This document shows positions 1 to 9,799 of a DNA stretch of 64,000 nt, one piece after another. The DNA lies in assembly GCA_963794745.1 (NCBI GenBank), contig CAWCEZ010000010.1:310001-374000 (forward strand), given 5' to 3'. The notes under the pieces are model-generated. The model was not told where the DNA came from and did no database searches. It was given only the letters and a program-made list of their open reading frames with translations. How positions within the stretch are numbered: position 1 is the stretch's first letter; each line of letters opens with the position of its first letter. The DNA comes from Fen-671 sp963794745 (GTDB lineage Bacteria; Actinomycetota; Acidimicrobiia; Acidimicrobiales; Palsa-688). Both the position numbers and the translations under genes were made by a program.

Positions 1-312
1 TCCAGTTCTCCCATATGGGCATGAACTCGGACATCACCTCTTTCATGCCGGAGTGGTGCCGGGAGTACGAGAACGTCTACCTCGACACGTCCGACACACC
101 GAACCTACCGAATTTCGTCTACAAGCTGCCCATGGAGACCATGCCGGACCGGCTCCTGTTCGGGACCGACGGCCCGACCCATTACGAAGAGGTCGAGCTG
201 TGCAAGCTCGCCATCGCCGAGCGCGACTTCGGGCTTACAAAAGAAGAGAAGCGCAAGATCCTCGGTCTCAACGGTGCACGCCTGTGGGGTATCGAGCCCA
301 AAGGGCAAAGCG
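1..312 (+). repeat. Inverted repeat, left copy (amidohydrolase 3' end)
   Basis: Bases 1-312 match the reverse complement of 9808-10119 without gaps (position p pairs with 10120-p). There is one mismatch in the first 170 bases (position 50) and a cluster of mostly synonymous mismatches after about 175; by eye the copies are about 96% identical. Similarity stops just before the stop codons, where the two genes have different tails. The repeat may continue to the left of the window. Confidence 0.9.
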
Positions 313-341
313 CAAGGGTCACCCGGGCACAAGTGGCCTAG
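1..341 (+). CDS. Amidohydrolase family protein, C-terminal part (gene begins before the window)
   Basis: The reading frame is open from the first base and ends at TAG (339-341). It gives the C-terminal third of a TIM-barrel metal-dependent hydrolase of the amidohydrolase (PF04909-like) type. Visible hallmarks are a QFSHMG strand end, the conserved LFGTDGP motif with the metal-binding Asp after the seventh strand, and a terminal NGARLWG segment typical of the last helix. The nearly identical sequence on the minus strand at 9800-10607 shows the missing N-terminus, with an HTHC metal site, and supports the family call. The substrate cannot be told. The gene sits 89 bases before an ABC-importer operon on the same strand and may belong to the same catabolic island. 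An internal ATG at 15 is not a plausible true start. Confidence 0.75.
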   Translation, partial: QFSHMGMNSDITSFMPEWCREYENVYLDTSDTPNLPNFVYKLPMETMPDRLLFGTDGPTHYEEVELCKLAIAERDFGLTKEEKRKILGLNGARLWGIEPKGQSARVTRAQVA

Positions 342-430
342 GTGCCGCCCCAGCCTAAGAAGGTCATACCCAAGGACCTGCAACACCCACGACACCTACT
401 CGATCACAACAAATACGAAAGGAGCATTTC

Positions 431-1846
431 TTGACTGATCCAACACTACAGAGACAAGGTCCGGACAAAGCACGCCTGCGTAACCATGCGAGGGGCTACC
501 CGGCCTCTAGAGCGGGTCGAGCCCCGAAGTCGAAAGCCCTCCTCCTTACCGCCGCCGTGCTAACGCTGACCAGCTACGGCCCAGGTTTAGGTGCGACGGC
601 CTTCGCCGCCGCGAAAACATCCGACGGTAGTTCGGTCGCCAATATCACGTGGTGGACGATGTGGTCGGGCTCCAGCTTGGGGCCCATAAACGCCATGGTC
701 AAGCAGTTCAATAGCACTCACCGGGATATTCACGTGACCGAGGTCAACGTGCCGAGCTCGAATGGCGACGCGAAGCTGTTGAGCGCGATAGCCGCGGGCG
801 ACCCTCCTGATGTTTTTACCGAATGGAACCCAGTCATCGGGGCCGACGCCCAGACCGGCGCCATTGAGCCCTTCGACAAATACCTAACGGGGCAGTATGC
901 GGGACTAGAAAAGTGGATGTACCCACTCTCCTTGCAAGGCGGCGTCTACAACGGGAAGTTGTACGCCGTACCGATGGGGATGAACTCCTGGGCTCTCTAC
1001 TACAACAAAAGCATGATGAAAGCCGCAGGCATAACGACGCCCCCGACGACGCTGGCTCAACTCGACGCGGACCAGGCCAAGGAGTGGAAGTTCTCAGGTA
1101 ACAGGCTCGAGCAGTTCGGCTTCTACCCTTACGACACTGCTGGAGTCTTCCTCACGTATTATCTGAGCTTCTTCGGTGCGGTCAACTGCTTCGCAGGCTC
1201 CAAGTACGACCTGGCAAACTGCAAAGGCGCGGTCGCCGCAGCGAACTGGATCGCCTCATATGATAAATACCCCTATTCTCAGGTCACCGGCATGGAAGCC
1301 GCGTTCGGGGACGTCGCCGGAGGCGGTGAGGACGCATTCAGCCAAGGCAAGGCGGGCTTCGAAATGGAGGGGCCGTGGATCGGTTCGCAGTTCATCCCAG
1401 GTTCCAACCCCAGTATGGAAGGGAACTTTGGGGTTATCCCGTTCCCGGCGACCGGTCTAATCCCCTCAGGTAGCACCCTTGGGCAGGGTAACTACAACAT
1501 CATCCCTAGAGGTGCGTCTAACCCATCTGCCGCCTTCCAATTGATAGCTTGGCTTGCCGGCTACGGCAATACCCAGTACATTGCCGCGATCGACCCGACT
1601 GGTGGCTGGGTACCCGCGGGCCCGTCGGTTGCTGCCGCCGCTCCGTACCAAGCGTACGTGCACAAATTCCCCTGGATGGCGACGTTCTTGAAGCAGATGT
1701 CGAACCCGTACAGCGCAAGCCTGAGGAACACCCCGACTCAGTCCGAGTACTACAACGCAAGTCAAACAGCAACAGAAAACATACTGACGAAGACGATGAC
1801 GCCGCTAAAGGCACTGCAGTACATCGACAAGCTATCGAATGGGTGA
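431..1846 (+). CDS. Sugar ABC transporter substrate-binding protein (family 1)
   Basis: A 471-residue extracellular solute-binding protein of the MalE/family 1 type that would capture a sugar or sugar derivative and deliver it to the two permeases downstream. A TTG start is chosen because GAAAGGAG lies about 8 bases upstream and no better start precedes the signal sequence. The N-terminus is unusually long (about 36 polar and basic residues), followed by a hydrophobic stretch around residues 37-60 ending in an Ala-rich cleavage site. There is no lipobox cysteine. The mature part starts with the typical WWTMW beta strand and contains family features such as DVFTEWNP and a GPW segment. Two permease genes follow after 99 bases, and no ATPase gene is nearby, so a shared MsiK-like ATPase is implied. 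Confidence 0.9.
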   Translation: MTDPTLQRQGPDKARLRNHARGYPASRAGRAPKSKALLLTAAVLTLTSYGPGLGATAFAAAKTSDGSSVANITWWTMWSGSSLGPINAMVKQFNSTHRDIHVTEVNVPSSNGDAKLLSAIAAGDPPDVFTEWNPVIGADAQTGAIEPFDKYLTGQYAGLEKWMYPLSLQGGVYNGKLYAVPMGMNSWALYYNKSMMKAAGITTPPTTLAQLDADQAKEWKFSGNRLEQFGFYPYDTAGVFLTYYLSFFGAVNCFAGSKYDLANCKGAVAAANWIASYDKYPYSQVTGMEAAFGDVAGGGEDAFSQGKAGFEMEGPWIGSQFIPGSNPSMEGNFGVIPFPATGLIPSGSTLGQGNYNIIPRGASNPSAAFQLIAWLAGYGNTQYIAAIDPTGGWVPAGPSVAAAAPYQAYVHKFPWMATFLKQMSNPYSASLRNTPTQSEYYNASQTATENILTKTMTPLKALQYIDKLSNG

Positions 1847-1945
1847 AAGCCGGGTCGGTGCTGTTGCTAGCTGCGATGAGCCGAGCTAGCAATTGCCCGT
1901 GAGGAGGTCGCGAGAGACGGAGTACGGTGCAGGGAGATGACAACA

Positions 1946-2890
1946 ATGTCCGAGGTGACAACGTCAGATCTCCGAGGGCTACAGGCCCTCGGGACCTCCC
2001 CGAGGCCGCGGGCACGCCGGCGCCATCAGATCAGAGTTGGGCTTCTGTTCGTCAGCCCCTGGGTCATAGGCTTTCTGGCGTTTACCTTATACCCGTTCCT
2101 CGCGACCCTCTTCTACAGTTTTACGAGCTACAACGGCTTTGGCAGCATAAAAGTCATTGGTTTCACCAATTACACCCAGTTGTTCCACGACTCTCTATTT
2201 TGGACCTCCCTCTTCAATACGTTGTATTACACCGTGTTCGAAGTCCCAATATCGATGGCAGTTGCCATCGGTCTGGCGATGTTGCTCAACATGAAAGTGC
2301 GGGGGCAGGCGTTCTACCGTACGATCTACTACCTGCCCTCGGTCGTCCCCCTAGTTTCGGGGTGCATGGTCTGGTTGTGGCTGTTCAACCCCTCGTACGG
2401 TGTAGTGAACTCGTTCCTTTACGACCTCCACATCCCCGGGCCCGCCTGGATGTTTTCTCAGGCGTGGTCCAAGCCCAGTTTCATCCTTCTTGGGCTTTGG
2501 GGCCTCGGACAGCCGATGGTGATCTACCTCGCTGCCCTTCAGGGCGTCCCGCACGAGATGTACGAGGTTGCCTCGATCGAGGGTGCGACCGCCCTGCAAC
2601 GGATGCGGTACGTGACGCTCCCGATGATCAGCCCCGTCATCTTGTTCAACACCATCATGTCCCTGGTCGTCTGCTTCCAGTACTTCACCCAGGCCTACGT
2701 GATGACGTCCGGCGGCCCGAACAACTCGACGCTGTTCTACAGCCTGTACCTGTACCAACAGGCGTTCCAGGATCTCCACTTTGGCTACGCCTCCGCAATG
2801 GCTTGGCTGCTCTTCGTGTTTGTTGTCGTCATCACCGCCGTGCTGTTCCGCTCATCATCGCGTTGGGTATACTATGAGTCTCCGAAGTAA
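1946..2890 (+). CDS. Sugar ABC transporter permease, MalF type
   Basis: An inner-membrane permease of the binding-protein-dependent (PF00528) family with about six predicted membrane spans. The EAA loop that contacts the ATPase is visible as YEVASIEGAT followed by a conserved Leu-Pro pair (TLPMISP). An in-frame ATG at 1937 abuts the AGGGAG ribosome-binding sequence (1931-1936), so the ATG at 1946, nine bases downstream of it, is the better start. It lies between the binding protein and the second permease, whose probable start at 2874 overlaps the end of this gene. Substrate unknown. Confidence 0.9.
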   Translation: MSEVTTSDLRGLQALGTSPRPRARRRHQIRVGLLFVSPWVIGFLAFTLYPFLATLFYSFTSYNGFGSIKVIGFTNYTQLFHDSLFWTSLFNTLYYTVFEVPISMAVAIGLAMLLNMKVRGQAFYRTIYYLPSVVPLVSGCMVWLWLFNPSYGVVNSFLYDLHIPGPAWMFSQAWSKPSFILLGLWGLGQPMVIYLAALQGVPHEMYEVASIEGATALQRMRYVTLPMISPVILFNTIMSLVVCFQYFTQAYVMTSGGPNNSTLFYSLYLYQQAFQDLHFGYASAMAWLLFVFVVVITAVLFRSSSRWVYYESPK

Positions 2891-3812
2891 CCACATGCCG
2901 GCCCAAGAAATGGACGCGGTGATGGTGGCACCGGCACCCCCTCTACGCGCGTGGCTCGGCAGGATGTCGCGAGCGCGTTGGAAGCGCGGGAAGATCGGCG
3001 CCGCCATGGTGAAACATGCAGTACTTCTTATTATAGGAGCCCTGTTCGCTTTTCCGCTCTTCTGGATGGTGCTTACCTCCCTGAAGCCGCTGAGCGAGGC
3101 TATTGCCTTCCCACTGGTGTGGTGGCCACACCCGTTCGTATTTGATAACTACCCGAAGGCGCTCAGTTCGATCCCGTTCGGGCGTTTCTTTCTCAACACC
3201 CTGATGTACGCCGTCACCACGATCGTTGGCGTGTGCATTTCGAGCAGCCTCGTGGCTTATGGGTTCTCCCGACTGCGATGGCCGGGACGCAACTTCCTTT
3301 TTTACCTAATGGTTATGACGATCCTCTTGCCTTCCATATCAACGTTGATACCCCTGTTCATCCTGTTCAAGGAACTTGGGTGGGATGGCACCTATCTGCC
3401 GCTGATAGTGCCCTGCTTCTTTGGGGCCTCGGTGTACAGCACGTTCCTACTGCGCCAATTCTTCATGACGATACCGGAGGAACTGTCGGACGCGGCACGC
3501 GTGGAGGGGGCGAGCGAGTTCTACATCTATCGCCGCATCGTGCTTCCCCTCTCCAAGCCGGCAATGGCGACGGTCATACTGTTCCAGTTCATCTATTGTT
3601 GGAACGACTTTCTTGGCCCGTTGATTTATCTGACGAACCCCAACTGGTACCCGCTCTCATTGGGCCTGAACGATCTTCTCGGGACCTATTCGACTAACTG
3701 GGCCTGGTTGATGGCGGCGTCCACGGCAGTTACGGCACCTATTGTGGTCCTGTTCCTGCTTACGCAGCGGACGTTCGTCCAGGGCATCGCTCTCACGGGG
3801 GTTAAGCGGTGA
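2874..3812 (+). CDS. Sugar ABC transporter permease, MalG type
   Basis: Second permease of the importer, PF00528 family, with a MalG-like N-terminal span (PLFWMVLTSLK) and the EAA loop DAARVEGASEF followed by LPLSKPA. The frame is open from 2781, but that would overlap most of the previous gene's 3' end. ATG 2874 overlaps the upstream stop by 17 bases and would allow translational coupling. ATG 2895, just after the stop, is an alternative; neither has a strong Shine-Dalgarno sequence. The C-terminus ends in GVKR, typical of the family. The stop TGA (3810-3812) overlaps the GTG start of the next gene. Confidence 0.85.
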   Translation: MSLRSNHMPAQEMDAVMVAPAPPLRAWLGRMSRARWKRGKIGAAMVKHAVLLIIGALFAFPLFWMVLTSLKPLSEAIAFPLVWWPHPFVFDNYPKALSSIPFGRFFLNTLMYAVTTIVGVCISSSLVAYGFSRLRWPGRNFLFYLMVMTILLPSISTLIPLFILFKELGWDGTYLPLIVPCFFGASVYSTFLLRQFFMTIPEELSDAARVEGASEFYIYRRIVLPLSKPAMATVILFQFIYCWNDFLGPLIYLTNPNWYPLSLGLNDLLGTYSTNWAWLMAASTAVTAPIVVLFLLTQRTFVQGIALTGVKR

Positions 3813-4477
3813 GCGAGCCACGGACCAGTCCGCAAACGAGGGCCGAACCGGCAATGGTCGGGATCATCAGGAGCCGCATTATGGCTGGCCTCGCGACCGC
3901 CCTCAACTTTCTTCTTCTCAACCTCGCTCTGGTCATCGCATCAGTCCCGCTCATAACGTTGCCGGTTGCGCTCAACTCTGCCTGGGTCGCACTCGAGCGG
4001 TGGCGCGTCGATGGAGAGGACAGGGTGGTCCGGGAATTCCTGGTGGCGCTGCGCCGAGGCCCAAGTCTTCGGACGACGTGGTCCCTCGGGATCCCGATCG
4101 CGGCTACGTTGGTTGGCGTCGAGGAGGTCCACTACTTCCTTCTCGACAGCGCGCGCAACCTTATAGCCAACGTATGCCTGGGGTGCGGGCTGTGTGCGAT
4201 GCTGATCACTGCTACCGGGATCGGTTACCTGCTCGCCCTGTCGGCGCGCTATCCATTTCTCCAACCAACTGAGATCTGGAGAGTTGCCGCTCAGTTGGCA
4301 ATTCGGAACTTGTTCCGCACGGGCCCTATTTTTGTAGCCGAGATACTCGTAACCGTGGTTTTGGTGCTGGACGACCCGGCTCTACTGCTGGTCGGGGCCC
4401 CCATCGCGTTGCTCAACCTGATGAGAGCGACGACGCGCCTCGGCGTGCGCAAGGTCACCGCCGGAGGTTCACTATGA
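3809..4477 (+). CDS. DUF624 (YesL-like) membrane protein
   Basis: A 222-residue membrane protein with four or five hydrophobic segments. Its N-terminal portion (two spans, then SAWVALERW and a charged DRVVREFLVALRR stretch) fits DUF624/YesL proteins. These occur beside family-1 sugar importers in Gram-positive bacteria, often in oligosaccharide or uronate loci, and have no settled function. It starts at GTG within a GTGA overlap with the permease stop, so it is almost certainly translationally coupled to the importer. Its own stop again overlaps an ATGA, where a tiny ORF starts. Confidence 0.7.
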   Translation: MSEPRTSPQTRAEPAMVGIIRSRIMAGLATALNFLLLNLALVIASVPLITLPVALNSAWVALERWRVDGEDRVVREFLVALRRGPSLRTTWSLGIPIAATLVGVEEVHYFLLDSARNLIANVCLGCGLCAMLITATGIGYLLALSARYPFLQPTEIWRVAAQLAIRNLFRTGPIFVAEILVTVVLVLDDPALLLVGAPIALLNLMRATTRLGVRKVTAGGSL

Positions 4478-4608
4478 AGAAGTACGAGCTGGTCGAGTTG
4501 GTCGTTCCCGGGGGCGTACGCCCGAAGTGCCGGGACCGGTCGCCGGCCACAAATGAGATCGCGGGGTCGCCAGTACATTGGCCCTCTTCCGAGGACGAAA
4601 GGAACTAG
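4474..4608 (+). CDS. Possible 44-residue small protein, translationally coupled
   Basis: ATG at 4474 overlaps the DUF624 stop (ATGA) and opens a 44-codon frame ending at TAG 4606-4608. The product begins MKKYELVELVVPGG, with a charged C-terminus (SSEDERN), one cysteine and no membrane segment. It fills otherwise empty space between coupled genes and ends two bases before the next small start. I recognise no family, and such a short frame could arise by chance. The ATGA junction and the ribosome-binding site embedded in its 3' end are the only support. Confidence 0.35.
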   Translation: MKKYELVELVVPGGVRPKCRDRSPATNEIAGSPVHWPSSEDERN

Positions 4609-4610
4609 TT

Positions 4611-4736
4611 GTGGAACTGTTCGTTGAAGCGGTGCGCAGTAATGTGTGTGCTGACCAAGACTGTTGCTGTCAATGGCAGACCGATGGGCCAACAGGGCTT
4701 GGCCGCGTGGCCGTTTGGGGAGGTGCCGGCGCATGA
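4611..4736 (+). CDS. Possible 41-residue cysteine-rich small protein
   Basis: GTG at 4611 is preceded by AAAGGA (4598-4603) at a good 7-base spacing. The 41-codon frame ends in TGA 4734-4736, overlapping the ATG (4733) of the DapA-family gene. The product carries four cysteines in a tight CADQDCCC cluster (residues 13-20), two tryptophans and a Gly/Ala-rich tail. The start signals and the coupling at both ends resemble a real gene. With no recognised homologue it could also be a leader peptide that controls translation of the downstream enzyme. A competing TTG frame at 4609-4797 overlaps the DapA gene and is less plausible. Confidence 0.35.
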   Translation: MELFVEAVRSNVCADQDCCCQWQTDGPTGLGRVAVWGGAGA

Positions 4737-5683
4737 GTACGGGGCCTTTGCGAGGGGTGTTCCCGGTCCTTCCCACGCCGTTCGACGAGGGAGGTGAAGT
4801 TCTTTACGACGACATCCCGGCGCTCATCGAGTGGACGTTGCAGCGCGGCGTCCACGGTGTGACCGTGTGTGGTGTGGCGAGCGAAGTCTTCCGGCTGGCG
4901 GACCGCGAGCGTGGTGAGATCGTGCGGATTGCCTGTGAAGTCGTTGCCAAACGGGTCCCTGTGGTGGTTGGGGTGGGGCACCTGTCGACGCGTCTGGTGC
5001 TGGAGACGGCGGCAAATGCGGTCGCCGCTGGAGCCAGTGCGCTCCTCGTGCCGCCGCCTCCTGTGGGGGCGTCCTCGCCGGCAGCTATCCGGGACTACTA
5101 TGCCGCTCTTGCGACGAGCGTCCCGACGCCGATAATCCTCCAGGACGACCCCGTACACCTGGGAGTCGGTCTTTCGGTCCAGTCCATCTTGGATTTTGCT
5201 CGTTCTTTCGAAAACATCCGGTACGGGAAACTCGAAGAGATCCCATCTCTTGACAAGATCCGCGAGGTGACCGAAGCTTCGAACGGCCTGGTAAGTTGCT
5301 TTGGGGGGTCGGGAGGCGTTTTCGGGCTCGAGGAGCTCATGGCCGGCGCGACTGGAATTATGACGGGGTTTGCCTACCCCGAAGCGATGGTTGCCATCTA
5401 TGAGGCTTGGTCCTGTGGAGATGTCGACCGAGCGCATCGGTACAATATGTTGATTTCTAGCCTGACCCGGCTCGAGGCGCTTCCGAAGATCACCACGTCG
5501 CTCCGCAAAAACCTCTACGTGGCGCGGGGTGCAATGTCGTCAGCGGCCGTGCGTAGCCCAGGCGTTGTGGCAAGCAGTTGGGTCACAGACCTGGTCATCC
5601 AAGAGCTTCATAGGCTTGATTTAGCCTGGAAGGACCGCGATTCGGCTGACGTCGCTCATGTTGTACCGGGGGACCATAAGTGA
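4733..5683 (+). CDS. DapA/dihydrodipicolinate synthase family aldolase or dehydratase
   Basis: A 316-residue class I aldolase-fold protein of the DHDPS/N-acetylneuraminate lyase superfamily. The N-terminal GVFPVLPTPF strand, the VVVGVGH segment and the Schiff-base lysine in RYGKLEE (about residue 164) are visible. The tyrosine usually found in the VxPYY region is replaced by a proline run (LLVPPPPVG), as in a poorly characterised actinobacterial subfamily, so true lysine biosynthesis is unlikely. A sugar-acid (keto-deoxy acid) aldolase or dehydratase role fits the SDR and aldehyde dehydrogenase beside it. The start is ATG 4733, with GGGGAGG eight bases upstream; a longer frame from 4664 runs through the preceding small ORF. 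Its stop overlaps the GTG of the SDR. Confidence 0.8.
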   Translation: MSTGPLRGVFPVLPTPFDEGGEVLYDDIPALIEWTLQRGVHGVTVCGVASEVFRLADRERGEIVRIACEVVAKRVPVVVGVGHLSTRLVLETAANAVAAGASALLVPPPPVGASSPAAIRDYYAALATSVPTPIILQDDPVHLGVGLSVQSILDFARSFENIRYGKLEEIPSLDKIREVTEASNGLVSCFGGSGGVFGLEELMAGATGIMTGFAYPEAMVAIYEAWSCGDVDRAHRYNMLISSLTRLEALPKITTSLRKNLYVARGAMSSAAVRSPGVVASSWVTDLVIQELHRLDLAWKDRDSADVAHVVPGDHK

Positions 5684-6447
5684 ACCTTGGGCTGGAGGAC
5701 CGCAAGGTCCTAGTAGGCGGGGCTAGCCGCGGCCTCGGTGCCGCGATCGCCAGTTACATTGCCGCCGAGGGTGGGCGCGTGGCCTTGGCGGCCAGGCCGT
5801 CTGAGGCGCTTGACAGGCAAGCGGATGCGGTCGGCGGCGTTGCCATTGGCGTCGACCTCTCTACAGACAGTGGCCCCCGCGAGGCCGTAGATCGTACAGT
5901 CGCAGCATTCGGAGGTATCGACGTCCTGGTCGTGAATGGTGGCGGCCCCCCCGTTGGGACATTTGACGAGCTGGATGATGCTCACTGGCACGTGGCCATC
6001 GAGGGGACGCTCATGTACCCGGTACGGCTCATCAGGACAGCTCTCCCGTACCTCCGGGTATCGACGGCACCAGCGGTCCTTCTCATCCTGTCAAGCTCAG
6101 TCCGACAGGCTATTCCGGCTCTGGACACATCGAACACCCTTCGTCCTGCTCTCGCAGGGTTGCTGAAATCCCTCGCCACGCAGCTCGCGCCGATACGGGT
6201 CAACGGTATCGCGCCCGGGCGGATCAGCACCGATCGAATTGCGAAGCTCGACGCGGACCGCGCGAAACGGAGAGGGATTGATGTCGAGACCGTGTACAAC
6301 GAGTCGGTTGGCCGCATCCCGCTAGGACGTTATGGTGACCCGGCGGAAGTGGGTGCCATCGCGGCCGTGCTCTGCTCGCGAGCCGCCAGCTACGTGACAG
6401 GGACGATCGTCCCCGTAGATGGTGGGTTGGTAAGTTCCTTGCCCTGA
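5680..6447 (+). CDS. SDR family oxidoreductase lacking the usual catalytic Tyr-Lys
   Basis: A 255-residue Rossmann-fold short-chain dehydrogenase. The cofactor loop GASRGLGAA is intact near the N-terminus and is followed by NGGGPP (the NNAG equivalent), the serine strand LSSS, and the RVNGIAPGRI segment. The classical YxxxK motif is not present: the aligned region reads SNTLRPALAGLLK, so the Tyr and Lys positions hold Ser/Asn and Arg. A non-classical SDR subfamily with this SN-LR signature is common in proteobacteria and actinobacteria. Activity may differ from normal oxidoreduction, and the substrate is unknown. It overlaps the DapA-family stop (GTGA at 5680), implying one transcript with the importer. 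Confidence 0.85.
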   Translation: MNLGLEDRKVLVGGASRGLGAAIASYIAAEGGRVALAARPSEALDRQADAVGGVAIGVDLSTDSGPREAVDRTVAAFGGIDVLVVNGGGPPVGTFDELDDAHWHVAIEGTLMYPVRLIRTALPYLRVSTAPAVLLILSSSVRQAIPALDTSNTLRPALAGLLKSLATQLAPIRVNGIAPGRISTDRIAKLDADRAKRRGIDVETVYNESVGRIPLGRYGDPAEVGAIAAVLCSRAASYVTGTIVPVDGGLVSSLP

Positions 6448-6462
6448 GCGTTACCTCGACGC

Positions 6463-7881
<1,419 letters not shown>

Positions 7882-8090
7882 GGAGCCTCCTTGCTGTCTC
7901 TTTGGGCGATCTCAGGATCCTATAGCGGTTCGCGTTGCTTGGGAGACGAAAAACACCTCAAACGTAACAGTAATGGGGCGCTCCCATAGGTTCAGCAGCG
8001 GACTGGTGCTAGGATCGGCGGCCATCACGCCTGGCGCGAATGTGACCGGCGGACATGCACAACTGGGTGCCAGAGCGAGGGGGCATAATT

Positions 8091-8485
8091 GTGAGCCGAG
8101 GTCAGGGTCGTACGGAGGTTCAGACCGACGCAGCGCCAAAGCCAGCCTTTTCGTACTCTCAAGGGATTATCTCAAACGGCCTGCTCTTTGTTTCCGGACA
8201 GGCCCGGCCGATCGCATTACGAAGGCTATCCCGGAGGACTTCGGCGATCAGGTGCGCGCCACGCTCGACAATGTCGCTGCGATAGCCGAGGCTGCTGGCG
8301 GCCGCCTCTCCGATGCAGTTCGCGTCGGGGTCTACCTGGCGAACCTCGACAACTTCGAAGAAATGGACGCGGCCTATAGGAGCTACTTTGAAGAACCGTT
8401 GCCTGCGCGTACGACTGTAGGGGTGTCCCTGCGCGGCATTGCTGTCGAGATTGACGCGGTGATAGCGATCTCTGACGAACAGTGA
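8091..8485 (+). pseudogene. RidA/YjgF family enamine deaminase, frameshifted
   Basis: A RidA-type reactive-intermediate deaminase that hydrolyses enamine/imine products of PLP enzymes. The N-terminal half (PAFSYSQGII, LLFVSGQA) is in one frame from GTG 8091, which has AGGGGG upstream. The second half (AIPEDFGDQVRATLDN, PARTTVGV, ending VEIDAVIAI) is in another. The frames join if one C is restored in the run near 8202-8206, giving VSGQAPADR as in family members. It overlaps the following PLP-enzyme frame (stop 8483-8485), a sensible partner for a deaminase of this kind. As read it is broken; if the missing C is a sequencing error the gene is intact. Confidence 0.8.
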
Positions 8486-8502
8486 CGCTCGAGGAGGGGG
8501 GA

Positions 8503-9714
8503 GTGCCGACCGGTCTCGGCTCAAGACAGGCCAACGCGCTCTTCGGAGACATCGCCTTTCCTTTGATGCTGCTGAAGGAAAGTGCCCTCGAGAACAATCT
8601 CAGAGTCATGGCGCGGTACGCGCTCGAGCACGGTTTCGTCTTAGCCCCCCACGGCAAGACGACAATGGCGCCTCAGCTGTTCCGGCGTCAGCTCGACGCG
8701 GGCGCCTGGGCCATAACCGTAGCCAACATGGACCAGGCGGGGGTCGCCTACGCGGCGGGTGCCGAGAGAGTATTCGTAGCCAACGAGATCGTTGGTAGCG
8801 CCGACACGCGTTCCATCGTTGCCGCTTTGACGGCAGGTAAGCACGAGCTTTATTGCCTTGTTGACTCGGTCCTGGGCGTCGATACGTTAAACCGCCACCT
8901 TGGAGCCGCCGGCATGGTCGGCAAAGTGAACGTGCTTGTCGAGTTGGGGGCACCAGGTGGGCGGGCTGGCGCGCGTAGCCAGGACGAAGCCGTCGCAGTC
9001 GCCCGGTCCGTTGGACACAACGAACATCTTCAACTGGTTGGCGTCGAAGGCTATGAGGGCGTGCTGGCAGCTGACCGCTCGGCAGAAGCAATCTCCAAGG
9101 TGGACGACTATCTGGAGGGATTGCGGCGTCTCGCGGTCCGCCTCGCCGACGAGGGGGCCTTTGCCCCTGGCGCGCCGGTGCTTGTCTCTGCCGGAGGGAG
9201 CAGGTTTTTCGACCGGGTGGCCCGGGCGCTGGGACCGAGCGCACCCAACATGGGACACGACATCCGCCTTATCGTCCGTTCGGGTTGCTATCTGGTCCAC
9301 GATCATGGGGCTTACGCCAAGGCGTCACCCCTTTCCTCGCCCGGTCAAGACGGGACATCTCTTGTCGCAGCGCTCGAGGTCTGGGCTGAGGTCCTTTCCC
9401 GGCCGGAGGCAGACCTCGCCATCGTCGGCCTCGGCAAGCGGGACGTTTCGTACGACCTGGGACTTCCGGTCCCGCTTCACATCGTTCGGGCGCATGATAG
9501 CCACGTCGCACCGTTTACTTCGGGCTTTCTTAGTTCCCTGAACGACCAGCACGGGCTCCTCCGGATCACAGACCAGTCGGGAAAAGTGAGTGTAGGCGAC
9601 CGGATCGGCTTCGGGCTATCCCACCCGTGCACCGCGTTCGACAAGTGGAGGACGGTCCAAATGGTCGACGACGACTATCAGATCCGCGAAGAGATCCGGA
9701 CGTTTTTCCATTAG
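8503..9714 (+). CDS. D-serine dehydratase-like / alanine racemase N-domain PLP enzyme
   Basis: A fold-III PLP enzyme of the DSD1/D-threonine-aldolase-like family acting on D-amino acids. The N-terminal barrel starts with FPLMLLKESALENN and carries the PLP lysine in APHGKTTMAP. The C-terminal beta domain contains RSGCYLVHDHGAY and a terminal GLSHPCTAFDKW segment, where His and Cys could bind the metal seen in this family. The frame is open from GTG 8482 (overlapping the RidA stop), but GTG 8503, five bases after a purine-rich GAGGAGGGGG, is the better start. Coupling with RidA suggests that enamine intermediates released here are hydrolysed by its neighbour. Exact substrate unknown. Confidence 0.8.
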   Translation: MPTGLGSRQANALFGDIAFPLMLLKESALENNLRVMARYALEHGFVLAPHGKTTMAPQLFRRQLDAGAWAITVANMDQAGVAYAAGAERVFVANEIVGSADTRSIVAALTAGKHELYCLVDSVLGVDTLNRHLGAAGMVGKVNVLVELGAPGGRAGARSQDEAVAVARSVGHNEHLQLVGVEGYEGVLAADRSAEAISKVDDYLEGLRRLAVRLADEGAFAPGAPVLVSAGGSRFFDRVARALGPSAPNMGHDIRLIVRSGCYLVHDHGAYAKASPLSSPGQDGTSLVAALEVWAEVLSRPEADLAIVGLGKRDVSYDLGLPVPLHIVRAHDSHVAPFTSGFLSSLNDQHGLLRITDQSGKVSVGDRIGFGLSHPCTAFDKWRTVQMVDDDYQIREEIRTFFH

Positions 9715-9747
9715 GCGTGGGCCAACTGGCACGGGCGGAGCTACCGT

Positions 9748-9764
9748 GTCCGCACTGGGCGGAC
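9748..9764. terminator. Possible intrinsic terminator between convergent genes
   Basis: GTCCGC and GCGGAC form a six-pair stem around a five-base loop, followed 13 bases later by TTGTTT. It lies between the stops of the PLP enzyme (+) and the amidohydrolase copy (-). The stem is short and the T-run is weak and displaced. Confidence 0.3.
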
Positions 9765-9799
9765 TGTGCGCTGCTTGTTTGGCGGATGGGGGCCCGGGG

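Noticed and set aside
4609..4797. A TTG-started 62-codon frame competing with the 41-codon cysteine-rich ORF
   Set aside because: It overlaps the DapA-family gene by 65 bases, and its start lies closer to the ribosome-binding site than is usual.
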